A DNA stretch of 64,000 nt from SpSt-600 sp042408195 (GTDB lineage Bacteria; Chloroflexota; Anaerolineae; SpSt-600), in the NCBI GenBank assembly GCA_042408195.1, contig JBHOQL010000067.1, positions 1 to 64,000 on the forward strand, given 5' to 3'. Positions 52,023-61,385 of the stretch are shown here, piece after piece. Both the position numbers and the translations under genes were made by a program. Numbering within the stretch: the stretch's first letter is position 1; the number at the start of each line of letters is the position of its first letter. Under the pieces are notes generated by a model. That model was not told where the DNA came from and did not search any database. It was given only the letters and a program-made list of their open reading frames with translations.

Positions 52023-52525
52023 TGGAGGAACTCTTCCAACTTCTCAAGGAGAAGTTCCCCGAAGCCGTTTTGGAAATACCCGAAGAGGCCAAAGATCCAA
52101 CCGTTGTCATCCGTAAGGAGCATATCCGAGAAGTCGCCTATTTCCTCAGGGATGAGATCGGTTTCAACTACCTCTCCTTTATGGCCGGCGTTGACTTTCC
52201 CGAAAGGTTTGAGGTAGTTTATTACCTTTACTCAATGGGACGAGAACCCATCATCAGCAACCTTGGCCCGTTAGCTCTCAAGGTCTACGTTGAAGACAAA
52301 GCTAATCCCTCTCTTCCAACCGTAAGCGATATCTGGCCCAGTGCCTTTCAGCAAGAGCAAGAAATCTACGATTTATTCGGCATTGTCTTTGAAGGCCACC
52401 CGGATCTCAGGAGGATATTCATGTGGGAAGGCTTCCCGGGCTGGCCGCTGCGGAAGGATTTTGAGAACCGACTTTTCACTTTCAAGGAGCTGGAGCCCAC
52501 CAGACCAAAAGCTCCCCAATGGTAA
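52019..52525 (+). CDS. nuoC: NADH-quinone oxidoreductase subunit C
   Basis: A 168-residue peripheral-arm subunit with the family block FQQEQEIYDLFGIVFEGHPDLRRIFMWEG...PLRKDF near the C-terminus. The first two codons are both ATG. It is separate from nuoD, unlike the NuoCD fusion of enterobacteria. Confidence 0.95.
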   Translation: MMEELFQLLKEKFPEAVLEIPEEAKDPTVVIRKEHIREVAYFLRDEIGFNYLSFMAGVDFPERFEVVYYLYSMGREPIISNLGPLALKVYVEDKANPSLPTVSDIWPSAFQQEQEIYDLFGIVFEGHPDLRRIFMWEGFPGWPLRKDFENRLFTFKELEPTRPKAPQW

Positions 52526-52540
52526 CGGAGGAAAAGACTC

Positions 52541-53650
52541 ATGGCGGTTGCCCTTAAAACTCAGGAAATTATCCTCAACATGGGGCCTCAACACCCCAGC
52601 ACTCACGGGGTGTTCCGCATGGTCCTGACCCTGGAAGGGGAAACCATCGTGGACTTGAAGCCTGTCTACGGCTACCTCCACCGAGGGATTGAGAAGCTGA
52701 GCGAAGGCCGCTCCTACCTCCAGGCTGTCCCGATGACTGACCGCCTCGACTACATGTGTGCTATGACCAACGAGTTCGCCTATGCGGTGGCCGTGGAGAA
52801 GCTGGCCGGGATCAAACCCCCGGAGAGGGCCGAATACATAAGAGTCATCATGGCCGAATTTACTCGAATCCTGAACCACATGATGGCTATCGGCTTTCTC
52901 TTCAACGACCTTGGCGCATATTTCACCCCTGTCCTTTACGGCTTCAGGGCCAGGGAACATATATTGGATCTCTTTGAATGGGTTTCGGGCTCGCGAATGA
53001 TGCCAAACTACATCCGCCCCGGTGGAGTAGCTGGTGACCTCCCTGACGGCTTCATCCCGCAGGCCAAAAAGTTAGTGAGCCACCTCTGGAAGTTCGCCGA
53101 TGAGCTGGATACTTTCCTGTCTGAAAATGAAATCTTCCTCCAGCGCGCAAGAGGGGTAGGAGTACTCCCTCCCGATGTGGCCATAGCTTATGGAGTTACG
53201 GGTCCTGTCCTTAGGGCCTCGGGGGTCAAGTACGATGTCCGTCGAGCTGAGCCTTACTCCGTATACGACCGCTTTGATTTCGAAATCCCCACCCTTCCAA
53301 ATGGCGATGTCTACGACCGGTATATGGTAAGGCTTCTGGAGTGGAAGCAGAGCCTGCGCATCTTGGAGCAGGCCCTTGACCAAATTCCCGAGGGTCCTGT
53401 TTCAGAGAAAGTCCCCAGGAGATTGCGCCCACCCAAAGGAGAGGTATACGGCCGGATTGAGGCCCCTAAAGGCGAGCTCGGGTTTTACTTAGTGAGCGAC
53501 GGTTCCGATAAGCCCTACCGTTTCAAGGTCCGCCCTACCTCCTTTGTAAACCTGGGGGTCATGAGGGAAATAACTGTGGGCCATAAGGTGGCCGACGTGG
53601 TCATAATCCTGGGTAGCATTGACATAACCATGGGAGAGGTGGACCGATGA
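52541..53650 (+). CDS. nuoD: NADH-quinone oxidoreductase subunit D
   Basis: A 369-residue 49-kDa-type subunit forming the quinone site with NuoB. It opens with LNMGPQHPSTHGVFRMVL and has GYLHRGIEKLSEGRSY, MTDRLDYM and DGSDKPYRFKVRPTSF. The [NiFe]-hydrogenase Cys ligands are absent, so it is a true Complex I D subunit. It overlaps nuoH by four bases. Confidence 0.96.
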   Translation: MAVALKTQEIILNMGPQHPSTHGVFRMVLTLEGETIVDLKPVYGYLHRGIEKLSEGRSYLQAVPMTDRLDYMCAMTNEFAYAVAVEKLAGIKPPERAEYIRVIMAEFTRILNHMMAIGFLFNDLGAYFTPVLYGFRAREHILDLFEWVSGSRMMPNYIRPGGVAGDLPDGFIPQAKKLVSHLWKFADELDTFLSENEIFLQRARGVGVLPPDVAIAYGVTGPVLRASGVKYDVRRAEPYSVYDRFDFEIPTLPNGDVYDRYMVRLLEWKQSLRILEQALDQIPEGPVSEKVPRRLRPPKGEVYGRIEAPKGELGFYLVSDGSDKPYRFKVRPTSFVNLGVMREITVGHKVADVVIILGSIDITMGEVDR

Positions 53651-54780
53651 TAGACTTGGAAAACATCTTCCCTTACCTGGGAGAACTCATAACCCGCTGG
53701 CTCAAAGGTTTTCTCCCTGCTTGGCTTGCTGACGTGATAATGATGGTGGTAGTGGGCTTGCTCATCATACTTCTGATGGTGGTAGTGGTCATGGCCATGA
53801 CCCTGCTGGAGCGAAAGATTCTGGGGAGGCTCCAGGACAGACTTGGCCCCAACAGGGTAGGTCCCTACGGCCTAATCCAGCCTATCGCTGATGTGCTCAA
53901 ACTCTTGATAAAAGAGGATATAGTCCCAGAAAAGGCTGACAAGCTTCTCCACTTCTTGGCGCCAGTCATAATAGTCGTGCCAGCTTTCATGGTCTGGGCT
54001 GTGATGCCTTTCGGCAAGAAGCTCGTAGCTGCTGATCTCAACATAGCTGTACTCTACGTCATCGCCTTGGGTTCCGTTACTTCTATAGCCATCCTTATGG
54101 CTGGATGGGGTTCGGGTAACAAATATGCCTTACTGGGGGGATTCAGGGCAGTGGCCCAACTTTTCAGCTACGAAGTTCCAATGGCTCTGGCTGTCTTAAG
54201 CGTCGTAATGGCTGCGGGCTCTATGTCTCTTCAGAAAATCGTGGAAGCGCAGAGTCCTCTGCCTTTCCTCTTTCTCCAGCCTGTGGCTTTCTTTATTTAC
54301 TTTATCTGTGGCATTGCCGAGACCAACCGGAGCCCCTTTGACCTACCGGAGGCTGAGTCAGAAATAATTGCCGGCTACCACATCGAATATTCGGGAGTTA
54401 AGTGGGCTATGTTCTTCTTGGCCGAATATACCAACACTTTCGCCGTCTCGGCCATGGTGGTCACCCTCTTTCTCGGTGGATGGAGGGGACCGGTGCTTCC
54501 CTCTTATGTTTGGTTCTTCATCAAGGTAGCGATAGTAGTCTACGTTTTCTTCTGGCTCAGGGCTACCTTCCCCCGCCTCAGGATAGACCAGCTCCTCAAT
54601 TTCTCTTGGAAGTTCTTGGTCCCTCTGGCTCTGGCTAACCTTCTGGTGACCGGCCTTGCGGTCAAGCTGGGGATCGGCTACTGGGGCAAGGTGATAGTAT
54701 TCTGGGCTGGAAACCTTCTGGCCGGCGGACTGGCTTTATACCTTCTCGGCCGTTTTACCCCCAAGAGGGCTTTAGCCTAA
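53647..54780 (+). CDS. nuoH: NADH-quinone oxidoreductase subunit H
   Basis: A 377-residue membrane subunit linking the peripheral arm to the pump. The motifs are ERKILGRLQDRLGPNRVGPYG, IADVLKLLIKEDI and FICGIAETNRSPFDLPEAESEIIAGYHIEYSG, with acidic channel residues intact. About eight or nine spans. Confidence 0.96.
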   Translation: MIDLENIFPYLGELITRWLKGFLPAWLADVIMMVVVGLLIILLMVVVVMAMTLLERKILGRLQDRLGPNRVGPYGLIQPIADVLKLLIKEDIVPEKADKLLHFLAPVIIVVPAFMVWAVMPFGKKLVAADLNIAVLYVIALGSVTSIAILMAGWGSGNKYALLGGFRAVAQLFSYEVPMALAVLSVVMAAGSMSLQKIVEAQSPLPFLFLQPVAFFIYFICGIAETNRSPFDLPEAESEIIAGYHIEYSGVKWAMFFLAEYTNTFAVSAMVVTLFLGGWRGPVLPSYVWFFIKVAIVVYVFFWLRATFPRLRIDQLLNFSWKFLVPLALANLLVTGLAVKLGIGYWGKVIVFWAGNLLAGGLALYLLGRFTPKRALA

Positions 54781-54796
54781 AGGCGAGGGATGGAAA

Positions 54797-55321
54797 ATGT
54801 TCGGATTGGGGCTTCTCAAAGGGCTTTACACGACTTTTAAACACGGCGTTTTGACTTTCTTCAAGGGTTACAAGCACCCGTTCCCAAAACGCTATTTCAC
54901 CAAAGGGCCTGTTCCCAGACTGGAACCGGAAGGGGTTGGCCTTTTCACGCTTCAGTATCCTGAAGAAAGGTACGCCATGTTCCCCCGCTTCAGGGGAGTT
55001 CTCATGCACCTAAGGGATCCGGAGACAGGCCAGCCCAGGTGTACTGCTTGTGGGGCTTGTGCTCTGGCTTGCCCTCACGGGGTTATTGAGGTTATAGCGG
55101 AAGGGAAGGGCAAGGAGAGGAAACTTGTGGATTACAAATACAACCTTGGTAGGTGCATTTTCTGTCGGCTTTGCGTGGAATCTTGCCCTTATGGTGCTAT
55201 TGAAATGAGCCATGAGTACGAGCTAGCTGTTTACGAGAATAAGATGGTGCTAAACCTTGAGGATTTGCTCAAAATTGGTGACCGAAGCGGGATAACTGAA
55301 GCAGGATGGGCCTGGAAATAA
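54797..55321 (+). CDS. nuoI: NADH-quinone oxidoreductase subunit I
   Basis: A 174-residue ferredoxin-like subunit with two 4Fe-4S motifs, CTACGACALACPHG and CIFCRLCVESCPYG, corresponding to clusters N6a and N6b. About 70 residues precede the first cluster, as usual. In a complex lacking NuoEFG this subunit would be the electron entry point. Confidence 0.96.
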   Translation: MFGLGLLKGLYTTFKHGVLTFFKGYKHPFPKRYFTKGPVPRLEPEGVGLFTLQYPEERYAMFPRFRGVLMHLRDPETGQPRCTACGACALACPHGVIEVIAEGKGKERKLVDYKYNLGRCIFCRLCVESCPYGAIEMSHEYELAVYENKMVLNLEDLLKIGDRSGITEAGWAWK

Positions 55322-55337
55322 CTTTGGGGGTAGCATT

Positions 55338-55826
55338 ATGGGGATGCAAATAGCCTTTTTCCTTTTCAGCCTGATCGCAGTAATCGGGGCTTTGTTGGTG
55401 GTGACCACCAGGAGACTATTCCACAGTGCTCTTGCTTTGGTCCTTTCCTTTGTGGGAGTAGCTGGCCTCTACATCCTCCTGGAAGCTGAATTCTTGGCAG
55501 CCATCCAGATACTCATCTATGTGGGGGCCATTGCCCTCCTAATCCTATTCGCCATAATGCTGACGAGGCACCTCATGGATCCTAAGGCCAGGGCTTTCAA
55601 CGAGCAATGGTGGATCGCAGCCCTGGTGGCAGGTCTCTTATTTGTGGTCCTCTTGGCCATGATATGGAGGGTTCCGTGGCCTGTTAAGGAAGTGACTGCC
55701 CCTCATAACGTCATAGAAAACCTTGGTGCCTCTTTTGTGGGGGAGTATCTTGTCCCCTTCGAGGTAGTTTCCATCTTACTGATGGCCGCCCTTATAGGGG
55801 CCATAATTATCGCCCGGGAGAGGTAA
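55338..55826 (+). CDS. nuoJ: NADH-quinone oxidoreductase subunit J
   Basis: A 162-residue five-span subunit with the conserved LVLSFVGVAGLYILLEAEFLAAIQILIYVGAIALLILF region that includes the pi-bulge helix. Spacing to nuoI is 16 bp and to nuoK three bp. Confidence 0.95.
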   Translation: MGMQIAFFLFSLIAVIGALLVVTTRRLFHSALALVLSFVGVAGLYILLEAEFLAAIQILIYVGAIALLILFAIMLTRHLMDPKARAFNEQWWIAALVAGLLFVVLLAMIWRVPWPVKEVTAPHNVIENLGASFVGEYLVPFEVVSILLMAALIGAIIIARER

Positions 55827-55829
55827 GAA

Positions 55830-56138
55830 ATGATTCCTCTGAGCTGGTATTTAATTGTAGCAGCTGCCCTTTTCTGCATTGGACTCTATGGAGTGCTGGC
55901 CCGCCGCAATGCTATTGGGATCCTGATGGGCGTGGAGCTAATGCTTAACGCTGTTAACCTAAACTTGGTGGCCTTTTGGCGTTATATTAACCCTACTGAC
56001 CTTTCTGGCCTTGCATTTGCCATCTTTGTCATTGCCGTAGCAGCAGCCGAGGCAGCTGTCGGCTTGGCCATAATTATCTCCATTTACCGTACCCGTGATA
56101 CGGTGAACGTAGAAGAAGTTGATCTGCTGCGAGGTTAA
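55830..56138 (+). CDS. nuoK: NADH-quinone oxidoreductase subunit K
   Basis: A 102-residue three-span subunit. Both channel Glu residues are present: MGVELMLNAVNLNL and VAAAEAAVGLAI. It is followed by a 162-bp gap, the only sizeable gap within the operon. Confidence 0.95.
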   Translation: MIPLSWYLIVAAALFCIGLYGVLARRNAIGILMGVELMLNAVNLNLVAFWRYINPTDLSGLAFAIFVIAVAAAEAAVGLAIIISIYRTRDTVNVEEVDLLRG

Positions 56139-56139
56139 G

Positions 56140-56300
56140 GTGGAAAGAGGAGAAGTACTCGGTAGGCTCAGGGAGTTTCTGGAGCGGGGGGAAGGGATAA
56201 TTTTTGCTTATCCCTTGAGGTGTTCAGCTTTGCCTGTGAGGATTTGGGCGATTTTGAGGCCTTTTTGCAATTTATGAGCACTCTTTTAAGGAGGCAGTGA
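56140..56300 (+). pseudogene. apparent relic of a MNT/HEPN (MntA-HepT-like) pair
   Basis: A GTG at 56140 opens a 45-codon frame beginning MERGEVLGRLREFLERGEGI and continuing IFAYP, which resembles the first strand-helix of minimal nucleotidyltransferases before their GSxARG motif. That motif is missing. Another frame from about 56214 to the TGA at 56298-56300 reads EDLGDFEAFLQFMSTLLR, like the C-terminal helix of HepT/DUF86 proteins. A 9-bp hairpin (56192-56200 with 56208-56216) spans the frame change. The stop abuts the nuoL ATG. The reading is by eye and tentative; plain intergenic DNA remains possible. Confidence 0.4.
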
Positions 56301-58355
56301 ATGGAGGGGATTTTCTTCCTCAAACTGGTTTGGCTGATACCCCTTATACCTCTGGCTTCTTTCTGGATTATCGTCCTCTTCGCTAACCCCAGTAAAAGGC
56401 TCAGTCATTCCGTGGCCATAGGTGGCATTGCTCTGGCATGGCTCCTTTCCTGGGGCGCCCTTTACGAGGGGATAAAGCATCACGTGGGGGCCGGTGAAAA
56501 GGCTTTCCACTTGAGCTGGAATTGGTTTCCCACCGGCCTAAGCTGGTTCAAAATGGGGGTTATAGTGGACCCCCTGACCCTGGCTATGCTTTTCATGGTT
56601 CCTTTTGTTTGTCTCCTCATCTTCATTTACTCCGTCGGTTACATGCACGGTGACCCCCGCTACTCTCGTTACTTTGCCTATATTTCCCTCTTCGCCTGTG
56701 GGATGTTGGGCATGATCCTGGCTGATAACCTTCTCATGCTGATGGTTTTTTGGGAGGTCATGGGTCTCTGTTCTTACCTTTTAATAGGCTTTTGGTTTGA
56801 AAAACCCTCGGCGATGCGGGCTGGTCTAAAGGCTTTCATCACTACCCGCATTGGTGACGTAATGATGCTCTTGGGAATTGTCTACCTTTATTCCCGCACT
56901 GGCTCCCTGACCTACACCGAGATTTTCAAGCCGGAAGTTTTGGAAGAGCTAGCCCATTCCACGGTGGCACTACCACTGCTAGGTGAGCTCCCTGTGGCCA
57001 CGGTGATAGCGATGCTACTCTTCGGCGGGGCGGTGGGCAAAAGCGCCCAGTTCCCGCTCCACGTGTGGTTGCCTGATGCAATGGAAGGCCCCACCCCTGT
57101 CAGTGCCCTGATCCACGCTGCCACCATGGTGGCAGCAGGTGTCTACCTCGTGGCTCGCTCTTTCCCACTTTTCTCCGTTGTAGAGCACGGGCCTCAGCTC
57201 GGTCTTGTGGCCTTTATCGGTGCCTTCACTGCTTTCTTCGCTTCCACCATAGCCATCGCCCAGAACGATATAAAGCGAGTGCTGGCTTATTCCACCATAA
57301 GCCAGCTTGGTTACATGATTGCGGCTCTGGGGGTGGGAGCTTATGTGGCTGCTGTCTTTCACCTTATAACTCACGCCTTCTTCAAGGCTTTACTTTTCCT
57401 GGGTTCCGGTTCCGTCATCATTGGCACTCACCACGAAATGGACATGATGAAGATGGGCGGACTTCGCAAGCGGATGCCCATCACTTTTTGGACTTTCCTG
57501 ATGGGAACACTGGCACTGGCTGGCATCCCGCCCTGGGCTGGATTTTGGAGCAAGGATGAAATTATCGGCCACGCTTTCCACCATGCCTCCGAGACAGGAT
57601 TCCTCTCTTGGCCTGGCTTTGTCTGGATTATGGGCACGTTGGCGGCTTTCCTGACAGCTTTCTACATGGGTCGCCAGGTTTTCCTGACCTTCGCTGGGGA
57701 ACCTCGCAGCCATCACGCTGAGAAGGCCCATGAAACTCCGTGGGTGATGACTGTACCCCTCATAATTCTTGCCTTCTTCTCCACTTTCTTGGGCTTCATA
57801 GGGGTACCTCACGATTTCCCAGTCCTTGGTCCGCTTCTCAACAATCCATTTCACCACCTTGTCGGAAAGGAATTCCCGGCTGTTCCCCTTAACTTCGGAG
57901 TGATGGGCCTTTCAGTACTCATGGGCTTTTCCGGCCTCGCTCTCTCTTGGGTTGTCTACGGCCGCAAGCCTCTCAAGGCTGGCCAGCCCGATCCCCTTTC
58001 CATCTCTCTCGGACCGATCTACACCGTCCTCAAGAACAAGTACTACATTGACGAGTTCTATCAGGCTACTGTCATCCGCTTCGCTCTGTGGCTCTCTGAG
58101 ACCCTCTTCAAGTTTGACGATCGCTGGATCATTGACCCAATAGTGGATGGGGTCGGCAAGCTGGGCAGGAGGCTTTCAGAACTGGGAGGCATATTTGATC
58201 TCAAGGTTGTGGATGGGATCGTGAACGGTTTGGGGAAAGTCACCTCAGCTTTCGGAGGCCTGCTCCGTCTCACTCAGACGGGTAAAGCCCAGAATTACCT
58301 TCTGGTGGCGGTCCTTACGGTGCTGATGCTTCTCGGGATATACATGGTGATATAA
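56301..58355 (+). CDS. nuoL: NADH-quinone oxidoreductase subunit L
   Basis: A 684-residue antiporter-like pump subunit. The TM5 Glu is in MVFWEVMGLCSYLLIG, the central Lys in GKSAQFPLHVWLPDAMEGPTPVSALIHAATMV, and the His/Lys path in HAFFKALLFLGSG. The long lateral helix and C-terminal span are complete. AAGGAGG precedes the ATG. Confidence 0.96.
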   Translation: MEGIFFLKLVWLIPLIPLASFWIIVLFANPSKRLSHSVAIGGIALAWLLSWGALYEGIKHHVGAGEKAFHLSWNWFPTGLSWFKMGVIVDPLTLAMLFMVPFVCLLIFIYSVGYMHGDPRYSRYFAYISLFACGMLGMILADNLLMLMVFWEVMGLCSYLLIGFWFEKPSAMRAGLKAFITTRIGDVMMLLGIVYLYSRTGSLTYTEIFKPEVLEELAHSTVALPLLGELPVATVIAMLLFGGAVGKSAQFPLHVWLPDAMEGPTPVSALIHAATMVAAGVYLVARSFPLFSVVEHGPQLGLVAFIGAFTAFFASTIAIAQNDIKRVLAYSTISQLGYMIAALGVGAYVAAVFHLITHAFFKALLFLGSGSVIIGTHHEMDMMKMGGLRKRMPITFWTFLMGTLALAGIPPWAGFWSKDEIIGHAFHHASETGFLSWPGFVWIMGTLAAFLTAFYMGRQVFLTFAGEPRSHHAEKAHETPWVMTVPLIILAFFSTFLGFIGVPHDFPVLGPLLNNPFHHLVGKEFPAVPLNFGVMGLSVLMGFSGLALSWVVYGRKPLKAGQPDPLSISLGPIYTVLKNKYYIDEFYQATVIRFALWLSETLFKFDDRWIIDPIVDGVGKLGRRLSELGGIFDLKVVDGIVNGLGKVTSAFGGLLRLTQTGKAQNYLLVAVLTVLMLLGIYMVI

Positions 58356-58387
58356 AGCCGAAATCCCTGAAAAAGGAGGCTTGAGAA

Positions 58388-59899
58388 ATGGGGTTTCCTA
58401 TACTCTCAGCCATAACCTTTACCCCGGCGATCGGAGCGTTGATCCTCCTTTTCTTCCCGAAGGAAAAAGTAAAGCTCATCAGGTGGTTTGCTATAGGTGT
58501 AAGTCTTATACCCTTAGCTCTTTCAATCTACCTCTGGCTTGCCTACAATCAAGCCGAAGGTGGAATCCAGTTCGTAGAGCGCCGCCTCTGGATACCTGCC
58601 ATCAACGTCTGGTACCACGTAGGCGTCGACGGGATAAGTGTGCCCATGGTCTTCCTAACCTCCCTCCTTTCAACCCTGGGCTACTTCTATTCGGCCTACA
58701 CCATCCACGAGCGAGTTAAGGAATACTACTTCCTGTTCCTCCTGCTTCAGACCGGAATGTACGGGGTCTTTGTGGCGCTGGACTTTGTCCTCTTCTATGT
58801 GTTCTGGGAGGTCGGCCTTGTCCCGATGTATCTTCTCATCGGGGTGTGGGGTGGAAAGCACCGCGAGTATGCGGCTATAAAATTCTTCCTCTACACTTTA
58901 GCTGGAAGCGTCTTCATGCTTCTGGCCATCCTCGGGATTTATTTCACCACTGGAAGCTTTGACATCCTAAAGGCAGCTGAAGTGCACCCCTTCGCCGATA
59001 ACTTCACGCTGGCCAGCCTGGCCTTCTGGGCTTTCTTTATCGCCTTTGCCATAAAGGTCCCAAGCTTCCCCTTCCACACCTGGTTGCCCGATGCACACAC
59101 TGAGGCCCCCACTGCCGGCAGCGTTATCCTGGCCGGCATCTTGCTGAAGCTGGGCTGCTACGGCCTCCTCCGGATAGTCCTGCCCATATTTCCTGAACCC
59201 TTCAGGTTCTACGCTCCTATTGTAGCTGTTCTCGGGCTCATAAGTATAGTTTATGGCGCCTTCGTATGTATGGCTCAGTGGGACCTCAAGCGCCTCATCG
59301 CTTATTCATCGGTGGCCCACATGGGTTACGTTGTTCTGGGGATCGCAGCGGCGGCCGCCAGCCTCAATTTCAACCATCCCGCCTATAGGGAAAGCTCAGC
59401 CATAGCCCTTAATGGTGCCACAATGCAGATGTTCAACCACGGCATCATAACAGGTGGCTTGTTCTTCCTGGTAGGCATGATTTACGAACGGGCTCATACC
59501 AGAGACCTCAAAGTTTTCGGAGGCCTCGGAGCAAAACTCCCCTATTACTATGCTGTGGTGATGATCACCGGATTGGCCTCCCTTGGCCTACCTGGTCTTG
59601 CTGCGTTCTGGGGCGAGTTCTTGGTGTTCAGGGGCGCTTTCCACATAATCCCGTACATTGCCGCTTTCGGCGTCTTAGGCGTGGTGGCCACGGCTGGATA
59701 CATCCTGTGGAAAGTGGTGCAGTTCATGTTCCTGGGACCTTTCAACGAGGAGAAATGGGGGCACCTCACCGATATGGAGACTTTTGAGAAAATAACCATG
59801 TGGCCGCTGTTGCTTTTCATGGTAGGTTTCGGCCTCTATCCCGCACCTTTGCTCAACATAATCAATACTGCTACAACTGCCCTCATGAGCAAACTGTGA
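58388..59899 (+). CDS. nuoM: NADH-quinone oxidoreductase subunit M
   Basis: A 503-residue antiporter-like subunit with TM5 Glu in LFYVFWEVGLVPMYLLIGVWGG, Lys in FAIKVPSFPFHTWLPDAHTEAPT, and LKRLIAYSSVAHMGYV. Fourteen spans expected. GGAGG lies upstream of the ATG. Confidence 0.96.
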   Translation: MGFPILSAITFTPAIGALILLFFPKEKVKLIRWFAIGVSLIPLALSIYLWLAYNQAEGGIQFVERRLWIPAINVWYHVGVDGISVPMVFLTSLLSTLGYFYSAYTIHERVKEYYFLFLLLQTGMYGVFVALDFVLFYVFWEVGLVPMYLLIGVWGGKHREYAAIKFFLYTLAGSVFMLLAILGIYFTTGSFDILKAAEVHPFADNFTLASLAFWAFFIAFAIKVPSFPFHTWLPDAHTEAPTAGSVILAGILLKLGCYGLLRIVLPIFPEPFRFYAPIVAVLGLISIVYGAFVCMAQWDLKRLIAYSSVAHMGYVVLGIAAAAASLNFNHPAYRESSAIALNGATMQMFNHGIITGGLFFLVGMIYERAHTRDLKVFGGLGAKLPYYYAVVMITGLASLGLPGLAAFWGEFLVFRGAFHIIPYIAAFGVLGVVATAGYILWKVVQFMFLGPFNEEKWGHLTDMETFEKITMWPLLLFMVGFGLYPAPLLNIINTATTALMSKL

Positions 59900-59912
59900 A
59901 AGGAGGTCAGCC

Positions 59913-61385
59913 TTGAGCGCTGTGGACATTCTTTCCGCCTTTGCTCCGGAGATAGTCCTCTTCTTGGGAGGGCTGGTCCTTCTGGCTCTGGATATGGTTT
60001 GGAAGAGGATGAGGGGGGAGAGAGAGGCCACAATATTGGGCTTGGCACTGGCTTTCGTAATCCTATCCTTCATTTTTCTACTGGCCTTTGGCAAGGTCTT
60101 GGCTTCACCCGTGCTGGGGGTCCTAGCCTCCGACAGGTTTGCCCTCTTCTTCAAGGGGTTTGCCCTGGTAGGGACAGGGCTCGTCATCTTGTCTTCCTAC
60201 CGGTACCTTGAAGGTTACACCCCTTACCGCGGAGAATTTTACGCCTTTCTCCTCCTGGTTGCTTTGGCCATAATGCTGGTCGTAGGGGCTGTGAACCTGC
60301 TAATGCTTTACCTGACTTTTGAATTCCTCAGCCTTACCTCTTACATACTGGTAGGCTACCTGAGGGAGGAGGGCAAGTCAAGCGAGGCTGCCATAAAGTA
60401 TTTCCTCTACGGAATTACCGCTTCCGCCATGATGCTATACGGCATGTCGCTCCTCTACGGGGTTACCGGAACACTAGATTTAACCAGGATAGGGCCAGCC
60501 CTAAGCAGAAGCGGAGTCGGCGGCTGGCTAGCTTTCCCTGCCATCGTGCTTCTCCTGGCAGGCTTCGGGTTCAAGATTGCCCTTGTTCCCTTCCACCAAT
60601 GGTCTCCTGATACATACGAGGGCGCTCCCACTCCAGTGACTGCTTTCCTCTCGGTAGGGCCCAAGGCTGCCGGGCTGGCAGTGCTCATGAGGGTTTTCAT
60701 AACAGCTCTTCCGGGATTCCAGCCGGAGTGGGCTGGAGTGTTGGCCGGCATTTCCATGGTAACCATGACTTTGGGGAACTTGGTGGCTCTCCGCCAGGAG
60801 AACATCAAAAGGATGCTGGCTTACTCCAGCATCGCTCATGCCGGTTACATCATCATGGGCGTCGTGTGCATGGTGAGTGGAGTGACCAGTAACTTCACCG
60901 GCCTTAACGGGGTCCTTATCTACTTGATGGCTTACCTCTTTACCAACCTGGGGGCTTTCGCCGTGGTCATAGCGGTGGAAAGGGCTATCGGTTCCAACCG
61001 TATTTACGATTACGCCGGCCTCGTGAAGCGAGAACCCTTCCTGACCGGAGCCATGATCGTATTCCTCCTTTCCCTGATCGGTATACCTGGGACTGGAGGA
61101 TTTGTGGGGAAATTCTTCGTCTTTGGAGCAGCCATCCAGTTACAGTTCTACGTTCTGGCTTTAGTGGGGATAATAAACAGCGTTATCTCGGCTTTCTACT
61201 ATCTCAACGTAGTCAGGCATATGTTCTTCCTGCCCGGAGATGAAAGGCCGATCCAGGTTAGCCCCTCTCTCAAGTGGGTTGTATTGGTGAGCCTGATAAT
61301 GGTCTTCGTAATTGGCCTTTATCCTCATCCCTTTATCTCCATAGGCACCGAAGCCGTCCAGGTGCTGGGTTCTACTTTGTTCTAA
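59913..61385 (+). CDS. nuoN: NADH-quinone oxidoreductase subunit N
   Basis: A 490-residue antiporter-like subunit. TM5 Glu is in LMLYLTFEFLSLTSYILVGYLRE, Lys in FGFKIALVPFHQWSPDTYEGAPTPVTAFLS, and IKRMLAYSSIAHAGY is present. The start is TTG at 59913 behind AAAGGAGG. Its 3' end overlaps the convergent cobU by 14 bp. Last gene of the operon; no EFG genes follow. Confidence 0.95.
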   Translation: MSAVDILSAFAPEIVLFLGGLVLLALDMVWKRMRGEREATILGLALAFVILSFIFLLAFGKVLASPVLGVLASDRFALFFKGFALVGTGLVILSSYRYLEGYTPYRGEFYAFLLLVALAIMLVVGAVNLLMLYLTFEFLSLTSYILVGYLREEGKSSEAAIKYFLYGITASAMMLYGMSLLYGVTGTLDLTRIGPALSRSGVGGWLAFPAIVLLLAGFGFKIALVPFHQWSPDTYEGAPTPVTAFLSVGPKAAGLAVLMRVFITALPGFQPEWAGVLAGISMVTMTLGNLVALRQENIKRMLAYSSIAHAGYIIMGVVCMVSGVTSNFTGLNGVLIYLMAYLFTNLGAFAVVIAVERAIGSNRIYDYAGLVKREPFLTGAMIVFLLSLIGIPGTGGFVGKFFVFGAAIQLQFYVLALVGIINSVISAFYYLNVVRHMFFLPGDERPIQVSPSLKWVVLVSLIMVFVIGLYPHPFISIGTEAVQVLGSTLF

